DNA of 64,000 nt, from NCBI RefSeq assembly GCF_954871325.1, contig NC_088777.1, positions 25,149,366 to 25,213,365 on the forward strand, read 5' to 3'. Below the pieces are notes generated by a model. It saw only the letters and a list, made by a program, of their open reading frames with translations. It did no database searches and was not told where the DNA came from. A program made the position numbers and the translations under genes. How positions within the stretch are numbered: the stretch's first letter is position 1; the number at the start of each line of letters is the position of its first letter. This DNA is from Gordionus sp. m RMFG-2023. Its lineage: Eukaryota > Nematomorpha > Gordioida > Chordodea > Parachordodidae. Shown one piece after another: positions 1-10,803 of the stretch.

Positions 1-350
1 ATCTTTTTTTAAAATCGCGGAAAAACATGAAAAAAACTATATAATAATTCAAACTATAATATCAAAATCTATAATATCAAAATCGCGAGCGAAAATATAT
101 AAAAAAAATCATCTCAAAAATCATTAATATGCTTTCTTTTCTTTCTTTTAACATACAAACATACAAAAAAAATCGATATATATTTCTTCGATTACAACAT
201 GTACCCCTTTCTAAGGATAAACTCCAAGGTACATGCTAAAAAAACTAAAATTTATCTATTATATACCAAAAAGAAAATATTTTACAACACTTTAACAAAA
301 AAAATCATGGCGCCGCGTTAATGATTAAATCCTCTAAGGAGTCACTCATT
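1..350. other. AT-rich stretch, no gene seen
   Basis: Low-complexity AT-rich DNA lying downstream (in minus-strand sense) of the gag remnant. No exon, terminal repeat or RNA gene is recognisable. It could be trailing retroelement or LTR sequence, but no LTR pair was found. Confidence 0.4.
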
Positions 351-354
351 TCTA

Positions 355-986
355 CCTCAGCTCCATTAACATTTTTTTAACCTCAAATTTCGAATTTTCT
401 CCTCCATTTTGAATTTCTTTCCTTCCCAAATCTTGCATTGTCCCACATGTCATTCTTTCAATCTCTGCTGCCCGGTGGAATTTGAATAGCACACATCTTT
501 CAGCGAATTCTTCCGCTTCCCTCGCTAATAACCTGCTTCGTCGAACACTCTCCGAGGCTGGCCCCCAGCCCAACGATTGACCCCTTGGTTGAACGTATAC
601 GAATTACTCGCTCCACTCGCACACTCTCGGGCCTTGTGTCCTCTTCCCCCACAATTGAAGCAATTTAAGTTGAGCCCCCTCATTCCTACTTGTCTTGATT
701 GGATAGCTGCCGGACCTGTCGTAAAATTCGCTTGTAAAGGGGCTCTACCCTGCGAAGACGTAGGACCATTCGAGGTTGTCGGCGGAGCTCCTTCTCCAGT
801 TTGTTACTCGATCCATGCATTGTGCCATTTATCGGCGAGTGGATTGGACATATCCAACGAATTAATTTGCAGCATTGTCCTATTTGTTTTGATGTAGTAC
901 GTTTCCATAGATTCCAGAATATACTTTTTTTTCGAATTTTTTTTTTTACCTCTTGTTTTTAACACAAAAAAAAATTTACAACACAA
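355..986 (-). pseudogene. Ty3/gypsy gag remnant with CCHC zinc knuckle
   Basis: Read on the minus strand, this block encodes the end of a retrotransposon Gag (nucleocapsid) protein, which binds element RNA in the particle. A zinc knuckle CFNCGGRGHKAREC (C-x2-C-x4-H-x4-C) lies at about 620-661. Upstream of it is a stretch reading METYYIKTNRTMLQ, followed by a Pro/Thr/Ser/Gly-rich linker. An in-frame stop at 804-806 separates the N-terminal part from the linker. A frame change near 540-573 is needed to reach the charged tail that ends near 355. The block is visibly richer in G+C than its surroundings. It is a broken gene. The integrase at 1806-2790 lies 5' of it on the same strand, which is the reverse of normal gag-pol order. 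Confidence 0.72.
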
Positions 987-1805
987 TTTACATACAATGG
1001 ATACTACACACTAATTTCTTTCTTTTTTTTTTCACTCAAATATCAATATAATACATATCATACTTGAGAATAACACAATTTTTTTTTTTTTACCATCAGA
1101 ACATTTTACATATAACACATACTCAACTAGAACATAACACAATTTTCCCTTTTTTTAACAATCAAACATTTTACATATAACTTTACCAAATAGTTTACAT
1201 ACTACCCTACCAGTTGTTTTCTTTCTTTCCCTTTTAACCTCATTCCCCTCGTAAAAAAAAATTTCTATTTTACACACCACCTAAATCGTATTTAAACTTT
1301 TACAATTTCTTATTTTACCAATTTTTTCTAATTAATTATCTTTTTTTTTACTTTTTAACCATCACAAATTTCTATTTAAATTTTTACAATTCCTTATTTT
1401 ACCAACTTCTATGATTAATTATCTCTTTTTGCTACCCTCAATTTTTATTTTTTTTTTACAAATTTATTGAATTCTTTATTCAATCAATAATTTCAAAAAC
1501 ATAACGTGTTTAATACACATAGCTAATTCTTTAGCGATCCTATGGGCAACTCCAAACATTTAATTTTTCTTCTGATTTTATTTCTTTTCTACAAACTCTC
1601 TATTTATATATACTTTTACATTCACGGTCCACAAATTAAGATTGGCTGCCCTACAAGAGTCCCAATTCTCCAAAAAAATTTTTTGTTTTTGTCTCCAAAA
1701 AAAATTTTTTTTTTTAAACTTTTATTCAATTTTTTCTACTTGATATATAAATTTCACACAAAAGCAAACATTTATATATATATATATATATATACGGCTA
1801 TTCCT
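987..1805. repeat. AT-rich spacer with short tandem duplications, possible LTR
   Basis: No coding sequence is seen. Imperfect tandem copies of 60-70 bp (around AACATTTTACATATAAC) lie at about 1065-1200, and two copies of a roughly 107-bp unit lie at about 1285-1430. It separates an upstream integrase end from a downstream gag on the minus strand, which is where a shared LTR would sit. The second LTR copy that would prove this is not in the window. Confidence 0.35.
1773..1794. repeat. (TA)n microsatellite
   Basis: Uninterrupted TA dinucleotide run of 22 bp just downstream of the integrase stop codon. Confidence 0.9.
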
Positions 1806-2790
1806 TTATACCCTTGCTCTTAAATGATTTCTATGTCTCGTGACCTCACTATGGTCTTCCAACCTAACTTTGAGTACTTTATTTCTCACAATCTCTATAA
1901 CTATTCCTTTTCCCCATTTTTTATTTATTCCATACATCCGAACCCATACTAATTGATCAACCACAAATTTCAAAACAACATTATCTCCCATTTCTACATC
2001 CGTATCTACCGGTCTCAAACTATCCAAAAAGAAATTAATTTTTCTTCCCATCTTTTTCTCTGCTGGGAATTTGCCATCCTTTCCAATTGCACTATTGTAA
2101 TATAACTGCGTTATCCACAATTCTCCTTTACTTTCTTTATTCTTTTTTAACCAATTTTTCACTATCGCTACCATCCGTTCAGCCTGCCCATTTGAACTAG
2201 GATGGTACGGTGGTGATATTATATGTCTCACATTCATCTTTACACAAAAATTTTTAAACAACACACTTATAAAGACCGGTCCTCCATCGGACACCATAAT
2301 ACTTGGAATACCAAATCTCGAAAACAATTTTTTGCAATGTCTTATTACTATTCCCGCTGTTAATCCATGTACTTCTTCAAACTCAATCCATTTTGAAAAT
2401 GCATCTACGCTCAAAATAAACTTTTTTTCTTCCCATTCATAAAAATCCAAATGCAATCTTATCCAGGGTCCTTTAACTTTTGGCCAATTACTACCCTTTT
2501 CCTTCCGGGGCATATCGGACCAGGCATTGCAAATTTCACAACTTTTACCCAAATCATTAATTTCTTCATTCATCCCGGGCCACCATACATATTCTCTTCC
2601 CCATTGCTTCATTTTTTCTATTCCTTGATGCCCCCCATGTAACATATTCAAAACCCCTTCCCTTAATCGTCGTGGGACTATAACTCTATTTCCCCCTTTT
2701 TCTTTTTCACATGAATTACTTTATAAAATTTTCCATTTAGAATTTTAAGATTGGGATTTGATTCAGGAGAACCTATCTCCATAATTTCAT
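1806..2790 (-). pseudogene. Ty3/gypsy integrase
   Basis: A 281-codon open stretch (1806-2651) encodes the integrase that joins retrotransposon cDNA to the chromosome. From the methionine: an H2C2 zinc module (H5 and H8, C38 and C41, with the WWPGM motif), then the rve core with catalytic D69 (LHLDF), D122 (SDGGPVF) and E158 (NGQAER). The spacing is the classic D,D(35)E. A C-terminal SH3-like region ends in RNHLRARV; no chromodomain is visible. The frame extends upstream to about 2790 (GNRVIVPRRLREG) only through a frameshift near 2695-2705, in an A/G run. The catalytic core is intact, but the pol gene is broken and reverse transcriptase is absent here. Confidence 0.88.
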
Positions 2791-3039
2791 CTTAACTACT
2801 ATGATTGATAAACATTCTACAAATTAAAAAATATTACATATAAAATATATCTTTCTCTTATTTAGTTTTGGTGTTGTTATTTTTAATCTATCTATCTTTG
2901 TGACCTGTAAAATTCCAACTAATTTTGTATATCAATATATTTAAAATATAGCGGGAAAAAATAAAGAAAATAATACAAGATTTCATGAAGAAAATAAAGT
3001 TACATTGTGTGATATGTGAATGTTTTAACCATGAATATT

Positions 3040-3219
3040 AAAAAGAATCTGTATCTGTATCTTTTTAAAAAAAATGAAAAAGATACAAGATTTTTTTCAA
3101 AATAAAGGATCTTAGATACAGTACTAGTATCTTATTAAAAATGTCAATAAGATACTGAGTACAAGATACAAAAGGATCTTGTATCTTAGATACAAGTATT
3201 CGCGGTACTGCCAACTCTG
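3040..3219. repeat. hAT-like terminus with subterminal repeats
   Basis: Many copies of AAGATAC/GTATCTT in both orientations end at GTACTGCCAACTCTG. Read inwards this is CAGAGTTGGCAGTAC, in the style of a hAT terminal inverted repeat with clustered subterminal binding sites. No matching left end or target duplication was found, so this may be a truncated element. Confidence 0.45.
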
Positions 3220-3796
3220 GTTATTTTATGGTTAAAAATTATGCCAATTCGACCCAACCTAGCAATTTAACAATACTACTCGTTCCTTTTTAAAGCAACG
3301 CATGATATTTTTTTCCCCTTTTAATGGCGACATTTTCATTTGTTAATATACAACACTAGTTTAAAATAGTGGGGTTTGGTATTCCAAATCATTATAATAT
3401 ACGATTAAGTTTTTTCTAGCACTCCTAAACAAAAGGGAAATCAATCAGCAAATTCAAATTAGAAAAAAAATGAAATCAATATGCATGAAAGGAAATACAA
3501 ATTAATAAAAATATTAGGAAATCAAAATTAATTATTTTATCCCCCCCCTACCTTTATTCTAATGACGATGCTTCTTCCTACCCTTATCAATTTCTGTATC
3601 TTGCATCATACTCCCCCCCCCCCTTCCCCTTATCCGTCTTAGATCTACCTAAGTATTTCAATGATCATAAAACGTTATGGAAAATATAAATATTTTTTTG
3701 CTATCTTATAATAGGGCATTATCATTTAAAAATAAAATTTTTTTATTATTAAAATACATTTTCCTTATTTTTTACACATTGATTATCATTAGGCAG
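3220..3796. other. AT-rich stretch with poly-C runs
   Basis: Poly-C tracts occur near 3541 and 3612. No gene or element end is recognised. It precedes a candidate ATG16 exon. Confidence 0.35.
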
Positions 3797-3873
3797 GGTA
3801 TAAAACAAATGAGCAAAGATCTTATCGAAGCAGCCATTGAAGGCAATGTTGATATGCAAGTTAAAGACCGGAA
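3797..3873 (+). CDS. Candidate ATG16-like coiled-coil exon
   Basis: An open segment follows a plausible acceptor (GGCAG/GG) and reads KDLIEAAIEGNVDMQVKDRK. From memory of ATG16L1, this aligns without gaps to the coiled-coil motif VIDLNNQMQRKDRE (shared I, N, M, Q, K, D and R). The coiled coil mediates ATG16 dimerisation in the ATG12-ATG5-ATG16 complex. The donor is weak (GTTTTA at 3874, or GTTAAA near 3860). The exon lies on the same strand as the WD40 exons, far upstream. Alternative: an ankyrin-like helix (LIEAAIEGNVDM). The match is short and no neighbouring coiled-coil exons were found, so this is tentative. Confidence 0.33.
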
Positions 3874-4305
3874 GTTTTAATTTTTTATATTTTTAAAGTT
3901 TAATTCTTTATTTAAAAATATTCAACCAATCTAAGAAATATAATATATGACGATTATATAAGATTAAGGTATATATTTAATGGACCTTGCTTGGGAATTT
4001 TTTCAATATTAAATAATAGGCATAGATGATCAGTATAATAAATAATATTGATATGGGTGGGGGGGGGGGTAAGTTGCAACCAGTGAAGACAGATTACGAT
4101 CCAAATTAATTTTTCCCAAATTCAAAAGACAGGAAGGACGAATCATGTTCTATTATATTTAAATAATATTTATTTTATTATTTAAATTCAAACATTATTC
4201 ATCTCAGCATCTTTTAACGGATGATTAACACAGTGCTGAGAGATCGGATAAAAATTTTAAAATACTATTAAAAAATATAAAAAACTGTTTAAAATAAAAT
4301 TACCG
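3874..4305. other. AT-rich stretch, no gene seen
   Basis: Contains a poly-G run near 4058-4068. Nothing else is recognisable. Confidence 0.35.
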
Positions 4306-5582
4306 ATATATTTATAAAATAATCAAGGTATGACTAAATATTGAAGCTAAAAATTAATCATAATCAATCAAAATTTTATTATATTATCTTTTTCAAAAAT
4401 AATTTTCAGAAACATTTTTTAATAGACAAAAATCAAATAATTTATTTTTACTTAATATTAGTGTAAAAAAATATATTCACTAGCTTATTACAACTCTAAT
4501 TTTATTTTTCAATTTTAAGATTTAACAGATATATATTATATATATATCCATAAGAGGGCATTAAATCATAAATATTAAGCTGTAAATTCTAATAAATTAG
4601 TCATTTTAGTCTAATTTTTCCACTATAACTATTAGTTAGTCGATTAACATCACTAACGCCAACAATGCAGTCTTTCGGTTTCAAACTGTTATCGGTCAAA
4701 TCACGATATTTTTAAAATATTTTTTGGGATAATATTTTACACGTAGTTATAGATATATAAAACAAATATTTTTCAATTGATATTACTAGAAAATTATTCA
4801 ATCGAATATTTAGTAAGTGGTCGGTTTTGAGCGACATTCGGTCAAATCATAATATTTTCAAAATATTTTTTAGGATAATGCTTAACATCTAATTGTACAC
4901 GTAAAAACCAATAAAGAATATTATTCGATAACGCCAGCAATGCAGTATTTAGTTGGGCCTCAAATCGATTTTCTGTCAAATCACAATATTTTTTTAATTT
5001 GCTAATGTTTTACACGTACTTATATAGAATATAAAGTAAAAATGAACATTTTCAATTGATATGACTAGCAAATTTAGTCAATTGAATATTTAGTAAGTGG
5101 TCGGTTTTAAGCTCGGCAATCTGGCAAATGAATATTTTTGGAATAATGCTTAACACGTAAACGTAAGCATATAAACGAAAGAAGAGATTTTGATCAATAA
5201 CGCCAGCAATATGTGCCTTACAAGTTTTCTATTATTTTTCGATTCTAAACCTACTCATAAATTAAATGTCAAAGAAACCAATCTTTTTTTTTTAAATTTT
5301 AGGTTTTCCACATGTATTTACACCCAAATAAAGTAAAAAGCGCTAACCAATAATCATTCTGGTTTCCTAAGATGAGTTTTCATATTTATGCATTTAACGC
5401 CCTCTTATGGATATAATTTGTTAAATTTTAAAAATGGAAAATAAAATTTGCTTTGTAATAAGCTAGTAAATATTTTTTATTTCTATTAATATATACAATT
5501 ATAAATTATTTGATATTTAATCTCAATTTTTTTTATTTTTCAAAAACGATTATATATATAACATATATTTATAAAATAATCA
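4306..5582. mobile_element. Long inverted-repeat (foldback) element
   Basis: Left sequence near 4547 (ATCCATAAGAGGGCATTAAA) reappears inverted near 5385-5412 (TTTAACGCCCTCTTATGGAT). The inverted similarity continues outward through TAATAAGCTAGT-type sequence on both sides. Inside, a unit of about 270 bp beginning AACGCCAGCAATGCAGT is tandemly repeated (about 4658, 4930 and 5200). A perfect 20-bp direct repeat, ATATATTTATAAAATAATCA, lies at 4306-4325 and 5563-5582, outside the inverted arms. No transposase is encoded, so this is non-autonomous. Family unknown. Confidence 0.6.
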
Positions 5583-5751
5583 TAGAATTTTTTTTTTTGA
5601 AATTTTTTTTCAATGCATTAATTTTTTATATGTTGTCATAACAAATAATTAATTTTTGTTAAAAGGTGAAATAAATAAATGTGAAAAATGTAGAAATATA
5701 ATTTACGGGAAAGGATAGGGGGATAAAAAAGGAATCTAGGAATATGGAAGG

Positions 5752-5946
5752 TTATTCAATGGAAGAGATAAAACTTACATAGTTAGAGCGAATAATGGCG
5801 GTAGCAAGGCTTTGGCGTAAGAAGAGGGATTTCTTAGGCTGATAGGTTTTTTCGCGAATCCGTTTGCCTAATTCTTTGAAAAAACGTTGAGCTTTGCTAC
5901 CGAAGGTGGTGAGAATGGAGCAGGCGATGGGTATGAATAAGAAATA
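5752..5946 (-). pseudogene. Retroelement-like C-terminal exon with a strong splice donor
   Basis: On the minus strand, about 54 codons stay open with conspicuously balanced base composition in an AT-rich background. They read FIPIACSILTTFGSKAQRF, then FKELGKRIREKT, then SLFLRQSLATAIIRSN. I recognise this pattern (a G-x-x-A...FL..L..R...FLRQ.L..A..R.N layout) from the C-terminal tail of multicopy reverse-transcriptase-type proteins in invertebrate genomes, but I cannot name the family. It runs directly into a consensus donor, TAT/GTAAGT, at about 5778. No acceptor or companion exon was found. It could be the last surviving exon of a retroelement or a captured host exon. Confidence 0.4.
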
Positions 5947-5949
5947 GTT

Positions 5950-6345
5950 TATTTTTATTTATGTATAGTTTCATATTTCATCAATGATTTGTGAATTGTG
6001 AGCTATAATAACCATTGGCTATCTTTTATTTATTTATCTGTCATGTGATTGGCTTGGTTGAATTTTTTTTAAAATATTTTTTGTCTAATAATATTTTTAT
6101 TATAGTAAACCATTGGGTTGTAAATTTTACACATTTGTTTCAAAATTTTTTTTGTTGAGAAAATTATCTGGCCATTTTTTGTAAAAAGATAAATAAAAAT
6201 TATATGGACATGATAAAATTTAAATAAAGGCATGACAAATTGGGTAAAAAATCTTTATGGATTATAAAGATGCCGTGTAGATTTTTAGATACCTTTTTCA
6301 ATTGTTTTACTTAGATTGTTTACTTTTAGATAAAATAAAAAATGC
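5950..6345 (+). repeat. Dispersed repeat A, copy 1
   Basis: This segment (containing ACCATTGGCTATCTTTTATT and GGCCATTTTTTGTAAAAAGA) recurs in part in the same orientation at 9415-9560 and in inverted orientation at 9975-10265. It directly precedes hAT coding sequence here, so it is probably internal non-coding sequence of that hAT family. Confidence 0.6.
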
Positions 6346-6348
6346 AAA

Positions 6349-7184
6349 TTTAATTTAAGGGATGCTTATAAATTGAAAATCAAAGAAAAATTAGTAACAA
6401 ATAAAATAAATGAAATCGATAGTAATGTAAATGATGACCTGCCATACTTGATAGAAATCAAGGAATATTTAAAAGAATCTTTTTATATAGAAAGTATAAT
6501 AACATATTTTTTATATTAATTTAAATATTGCTTGGTTGGGCTATGATCGACCCATTTGTTTGGGTGATATCTGATTATTTTTCAAAATCAACAAAAGATT
6601 GGGTTTGTATGAAACCCACTATTTTATAAATGCTAATTTTATATTTGTGTTCTTTATTTAGACAACTCGAATAACATTGATGATATTGATATTATATCCC
6701 CAGTGAATCCACCTGAATATTGGAGAGTTAATGCTGTAAAATATCCAACTTTATCAACACTTGCAAGTAAATTTTTCGCTCCTCCAGCAACAAGTGTCCC
6801 GTGAGTTTGCCATCAGTACTTCAGGGGATATTGATAGTCCTCATCGTAGAATCCTATTGCCTGAAAATCTAGAGGCTCTTATAATTATTTTAAAAAATCT
6901 AATATATTATAATTTTTTATATTAAATATTACAATTTTATAAACCAATATAAAATGTTTATATTGTTATATTTATTTTATCATAATTTTTTTAAAATTAT
7001 TGTTGAAATAAAAAAATTAAATTATGCATAATTCTTTTTTGCATAAAAAATATTGATTTCTTAATTACATTTGGTTCAAAGAGGGGTGGTGAAAAATCAA
7101 TATAAATATCGGATCACTATCGGATCGGTTTTGAACCAATATCGGGTCGGATCGGTGAAAAATATGTGGATCGGCAAAGCCCTA
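6349..7184 (+). pseudogene. hAT transposase C-terminal remnant with 3' element end
   Basis: Three coding pieces of a hAT transposase C-terminus are visible. They are KEYLKES-type acidic linker sequence (6349-6480), then PEYWRVNAVKYPTLSTLA and PATSVP (6660-6800), then GDIDSPHRRILLPENLEAL (about 6820-6885). The tail matches the hAT dimerisation domain that normally reads PATSVPSERLFS...RR..L..EN.E. The element ends in a GATCGG-rich subterminal region, TGGATCGGCAAAGCCCTA, at 7184. The 5' half of the transposase and the left terminal repeat are absent. Stops and gaps make it inactive; some gaps (for example 6490-6660, ending TTTAG) may be introns. Confidence 0.7.
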
Positions 7185-7666
7185 GTACTAACCCTTCATT
7201 TCAAACCATAATCGCCACATTAATATATTTCGGTACTCATGCCCTATCCTTTTTTAAAGAGTTACGACAATGAATGTCAGCTAGGACCGAGGATCACAAC
7301 AAGGATATTATACGTTAAAGAATGTTCTTGAACATTAAAGTAATTATCTTAGCTTTATATTGTCAATCAAAGAGACCCCATAAATGAGAATCCTATTCTT
7401 GAGGTAAGTTTTCGACATGGCAGCTGGGTAATAGACATTGACGAAGTCTTAATTTCAAGATAAATGAAAGGAAAAAAGGATACATCTTTCTGCTGATTGT
7501 CAACATAATTTCTTTTGACCCATTATACATCAGACGAGCACCAAATATTGAAGATCGCATAAATCAAAATTATACTCTATTATCATAACATTATACACTA
7601 CTTAAATTACAACTTTATCAAAACTTATAATTTTCATTTTAACCATTATTATAATTACTAGCTATA
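7185..7666. other. Stretch without recognised genes
   Basis: Slightly less AT-rich than its surroundings. Includes a donor-like GAG/GTAAGT near 7403, but no exon could be assigned to a family. Confidence 0.3.
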
Positions 7667-9141
7667 ACCCGTCAAGAATGAAGGGGTTGAAGGGTAATTA
7701 GTTAGTTTGTGTATATGGTACTAAATATGCTTTATATTAAAATTTAGGAGAAAAAGCGGTAAAATTGTTGCAATGTAACCCGTGAGCATTAAGGGTATTA
7801 GAAATATCAAAATTTAAATTTGTGATAGGAATCATTAGGGAAAAATTAAAAATAGAGATTCTTCAAAATTTTTGAATTTTAAATATATACTAGACATTGG
7901 CCTCAAAATTTTGTTTTGCAGACACAGCTAGGCCTGATCAAAAAACCACGTTCCATGCAACTTTCCCAAAATTTTGCCATTTATTTCTATTGTAATTTAA
8001 TAATAATGCCTTAAATTTAATTTTATATTTAGAATAGAATTTAATTTGTGATAGAAATCATATTGAATAAAATTTAAAATAGAGATGCTTGGAAATTTTA
8101 ATTTTAAATATGGAGTAGACATTGGCCTAAATTTTTTTTTGCAGACATAGACAGGCCTGATCAAAAAACCAAACCATGCAACTTTCATAAAATTTTGCCA
8201 TTTATTTCTATTGTAATTTAATAACAATGTCTTAAATTTAATTTTATATTCCATTTATTTCTATTGTAATTTAATAACAATATCTTAAATTTAATTTAAT
8301 ATTTAGAATAAAATTTAAATTTGTGATAGAAATCATATTGAGTAAAATTTAAAATAGATATGCTTGAAAATTTTTTAATTTTAAATATGGACCAGACTTT
8401 GGCCTGAAATTTTTTTCCTCAAACCTGGCCAACCCATAATAATTTTGTAATTTTTTTCCAAGCCTGGAGATAGGTAAATCTCTGAAAACCATATTGTTAA
8501 GAAAATTTTCTCAAGCCCGCCAAAGACCATAATAATTTTGTTAGTTGAGAACTGAAATAAAATATATAAAAGTTAAAATTCATTTAAAAATAAAATCAGA
8601 ATATGAAAGTTGCATAAGCTTGGTTTTTTAATCAGGCCTGGAGATTTCTGCAATAAAAAACTTTCAGGCCAATGTCTAGCCCATATTTAAAATTTAAAAA
8701 TATTTAAGCATTTCTATTTTATATTTTACACAATATGATTTCTATCACAAATCTAAATTTTATTCTAAATATAAAATAAAATTTAAGACATTTTTATTAA
8801 ATTGCAATAAAAATAAATGACAAAATTTTAAGAAAGTTGCATGGGACTTGGTTTTTTGATCAGGCCTGGCTATGTCTGCAAAAAAAAAATTTCAGGCCAA
8901 TGTATAAACCACATTTAAAATTCAAAAATCTTAAAGCATCTCTATTTTAAATTTTATCCAATATGATTTCTATCACAAATTTAAATTTTGATATTTTAAA
9001 TACATGCTCACGGTATACATTGCAACAATTTCACCTCTTTTTCTCCCTAAATTTTAATATTTATATAAAATTTATTATTAAAGTATATTAAGTACCATAC
9101 ACACAAACTAAATAATTACCCTTCAACCGCGTCAGCTAGCA
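7667..9141. mobile_element. Foldback element with long inverted arms
   Basis: The left end contains GGTTGAAGGGTAATTAGTTA and, further in, a GTATATGGTAC segment. The right end carries the reverse complement (TAAATAATTACCCTTCAACC near 9105-9127). Within the arms, a roughly 270-bp module containing AGGCCTGATCAAAAAACCA occurs about three times forward (7815-8420). It then occurs inverted (8580-8990, TGGTTTTTTGATCAGGCCTG), so most of the element can fold on itself. No transposase is present. The likely role is a non-autonomous transposon; the family is unknown. Confidence 0.72.
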
Positions 9142-9399
9142 TGGTAATAAACGGCAGAATTTTAAAAATATCAACTATTAATTAATATATATAATTAATA
9201 TTTTAAATTTAATTATATTCATGTTGATGCATGCTTAAAACATACGACTTTGAAACGGGAGGTTTGTGTTCGACTCTCGCAGAGTGTAAAAAAATAACAT
9301 TACAATATATAGTCTCCTTAAATTTTAAATACATTAGGAAGATACCAAAACGATCATGTTATGATTATGTAGATTATATATATTAGATAACATTAAGAT

Positions 9400-10265
9400 T
9401 ATTGTAAGATTATTATTTGTGAGCCATAATTACCATTGGCTATCTTTTATTTATTTATCTGTCATAAGATTGATTAAATTTTATTTTTTTAAATATTTTT
9501 TGCTAAATGATATTTAATATCGAAAACCATTGGTTAAGTTTTACACATATTTTAGTTTTAAATGAATTTTTTAAATTTTAATATTACTTTTCAAAATAAA
9601 TTTTTTTAATAGTGAGAATAAATGTTTAAAATATTTATTTGAAAATAATATTTTTCATTGGCGTGAACTCAAAACAAAATATGTTAAATCTGAGAGGTGC
9701 CAGCCCAGTTAATGGAAGATTACATAGCAACATATATTTATTTGAAGAGAGAATATATATATTTATTGAATATTTTAAAATTTTTTTAGAAGATATTCAG
9801 CATTTTTTAATATAAATATATAGAATATATATTTTGTTATACATTTTTATATTTTAAATTTGTAAAATCAATATTAAATAAAGAGTCAAGTATATAATAG
9901 TATTCTCAGATAATATGTCATTAGAAATAAAGTTTATAAGTAATGATATAAGTGCATTGAGAAAGAAACATATTTTAAAAAAATTTTATTTTATCTAAAA
10001 GTAAACAATCTAAGTAAAACAATTGAAAAAGGTATCTAAAAATCTACACGGCAGATTTTTTTACCCAATTTGCCATGCCTTTATTTAAATTTTATCATGT
10101 CCATATAATTTTATTTATCTTTTTACAAAAAATGGCCAGATAATTTTCTCAACAAAAAGAATTTTGAAACAAATGTGTAAAATTTACAACCCAATGGTTT
10201 ACGATAATAAAAATATTAATCGACAAAAAATATTTAAAAAATAAATTCAACCAAGCCATTCATGA
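9400..10265. repeat. Dispersed repeat A, copies 2 (direct) and 3 (inverted)
   Basis: 9415-9560 repeats part of 5963-6110 in direct orientation. 9975-10265 is the inverted counterpart of about 6060-6345 (TCTAAAAATCTACACGGCA against TGCCGTGTAGATTTTTAGA). The arrangement looks like rearranged copies of one hAT-internal segment. No intact coding sequence is present. Confidence 0.6.
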
Positions 10266-10803
10266 CAGACAACAAGTGTCCCATCTGACAGGGGATATTG
10301 ATAGTCCACATCGTAGAAGCCTATTGCCTGAAAATCTAGAGGCTCTTATATTTATTAAAAATAATCTAATATATTATAATTTTATATATTAAATATTACA
10401 TCCCATCTGAGTCTGCCTTCAGTACGGCAGGGGATATTGATAGTCCTCATCGTAGAAGCCTATTGCCTGAAAATCTAGAGGCTCTTATATTTATTAAAAA
10501 TAATCTAATATATTATAATTTTATATATTAAATATTACAATTTTATTAACCAACATAAAATGGATATATTATTATATTTATTTTATCTATTATAATATAA
10601 TTTTTTTAAAATTATTGTTGAAATAAAAAAATTAAATTAAATGCATAATTTATTTGTATAAAAAATATTGATTTCTTAATTATATTTGGTTCATAGAGGG
10701 GTGGTGAAAAATCAATATCAGATCGGTATCAGATAGGTTTTGAACCAATATCGGAAAATATTGGATCAGATCGGTGAAAAATATGTGGATCGGCACACCC
10801 CTA
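10266..10803 (+). pseudogene. Duplicated hAT C-terminal exon plus element end
   Basis: The hAT dimerisation tail GDIDSPHRRSLLPENLEAL is encoded twice, at about 10287-10375 and 10425-10520. The two copies are in tandem about 140 bp apart, each followed by the same AT-rich trailer. The remainder (to 10803) matches the 3' terminal region of the copy that ends at 7184, and finishes TGGATCGGCACACCCCTA. No upstream transposase sequence is attached, so both copies are dead. Confidence 0.7.

Noticed and set aside
577-897. Plus-strand 106-codon open frame
   Set aside because: It is the shadow of the minus-strand gag; the zinc knuckle is on the other strand.
2451-2642. Plus-strand 63-codon open frame
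   Set aside because: Shadow of the integrase.
3797-3880. Ankyrin repeat start (LIEAAIEGNVDM)
   Set aside because: No second ankyrin helix or further repeats follow, and the alignment to the ATG16 coiled coil extends through QVKDRK, so I list ATG16 as first choice, with low confidence.
9246-9292. tRNA or tRNA-derived SINE (TGTTCGACTCTCGC resembles a B box)
   Set aside because: A cloverleaf could not be formed: the T-stem does not pair and no A box is found.
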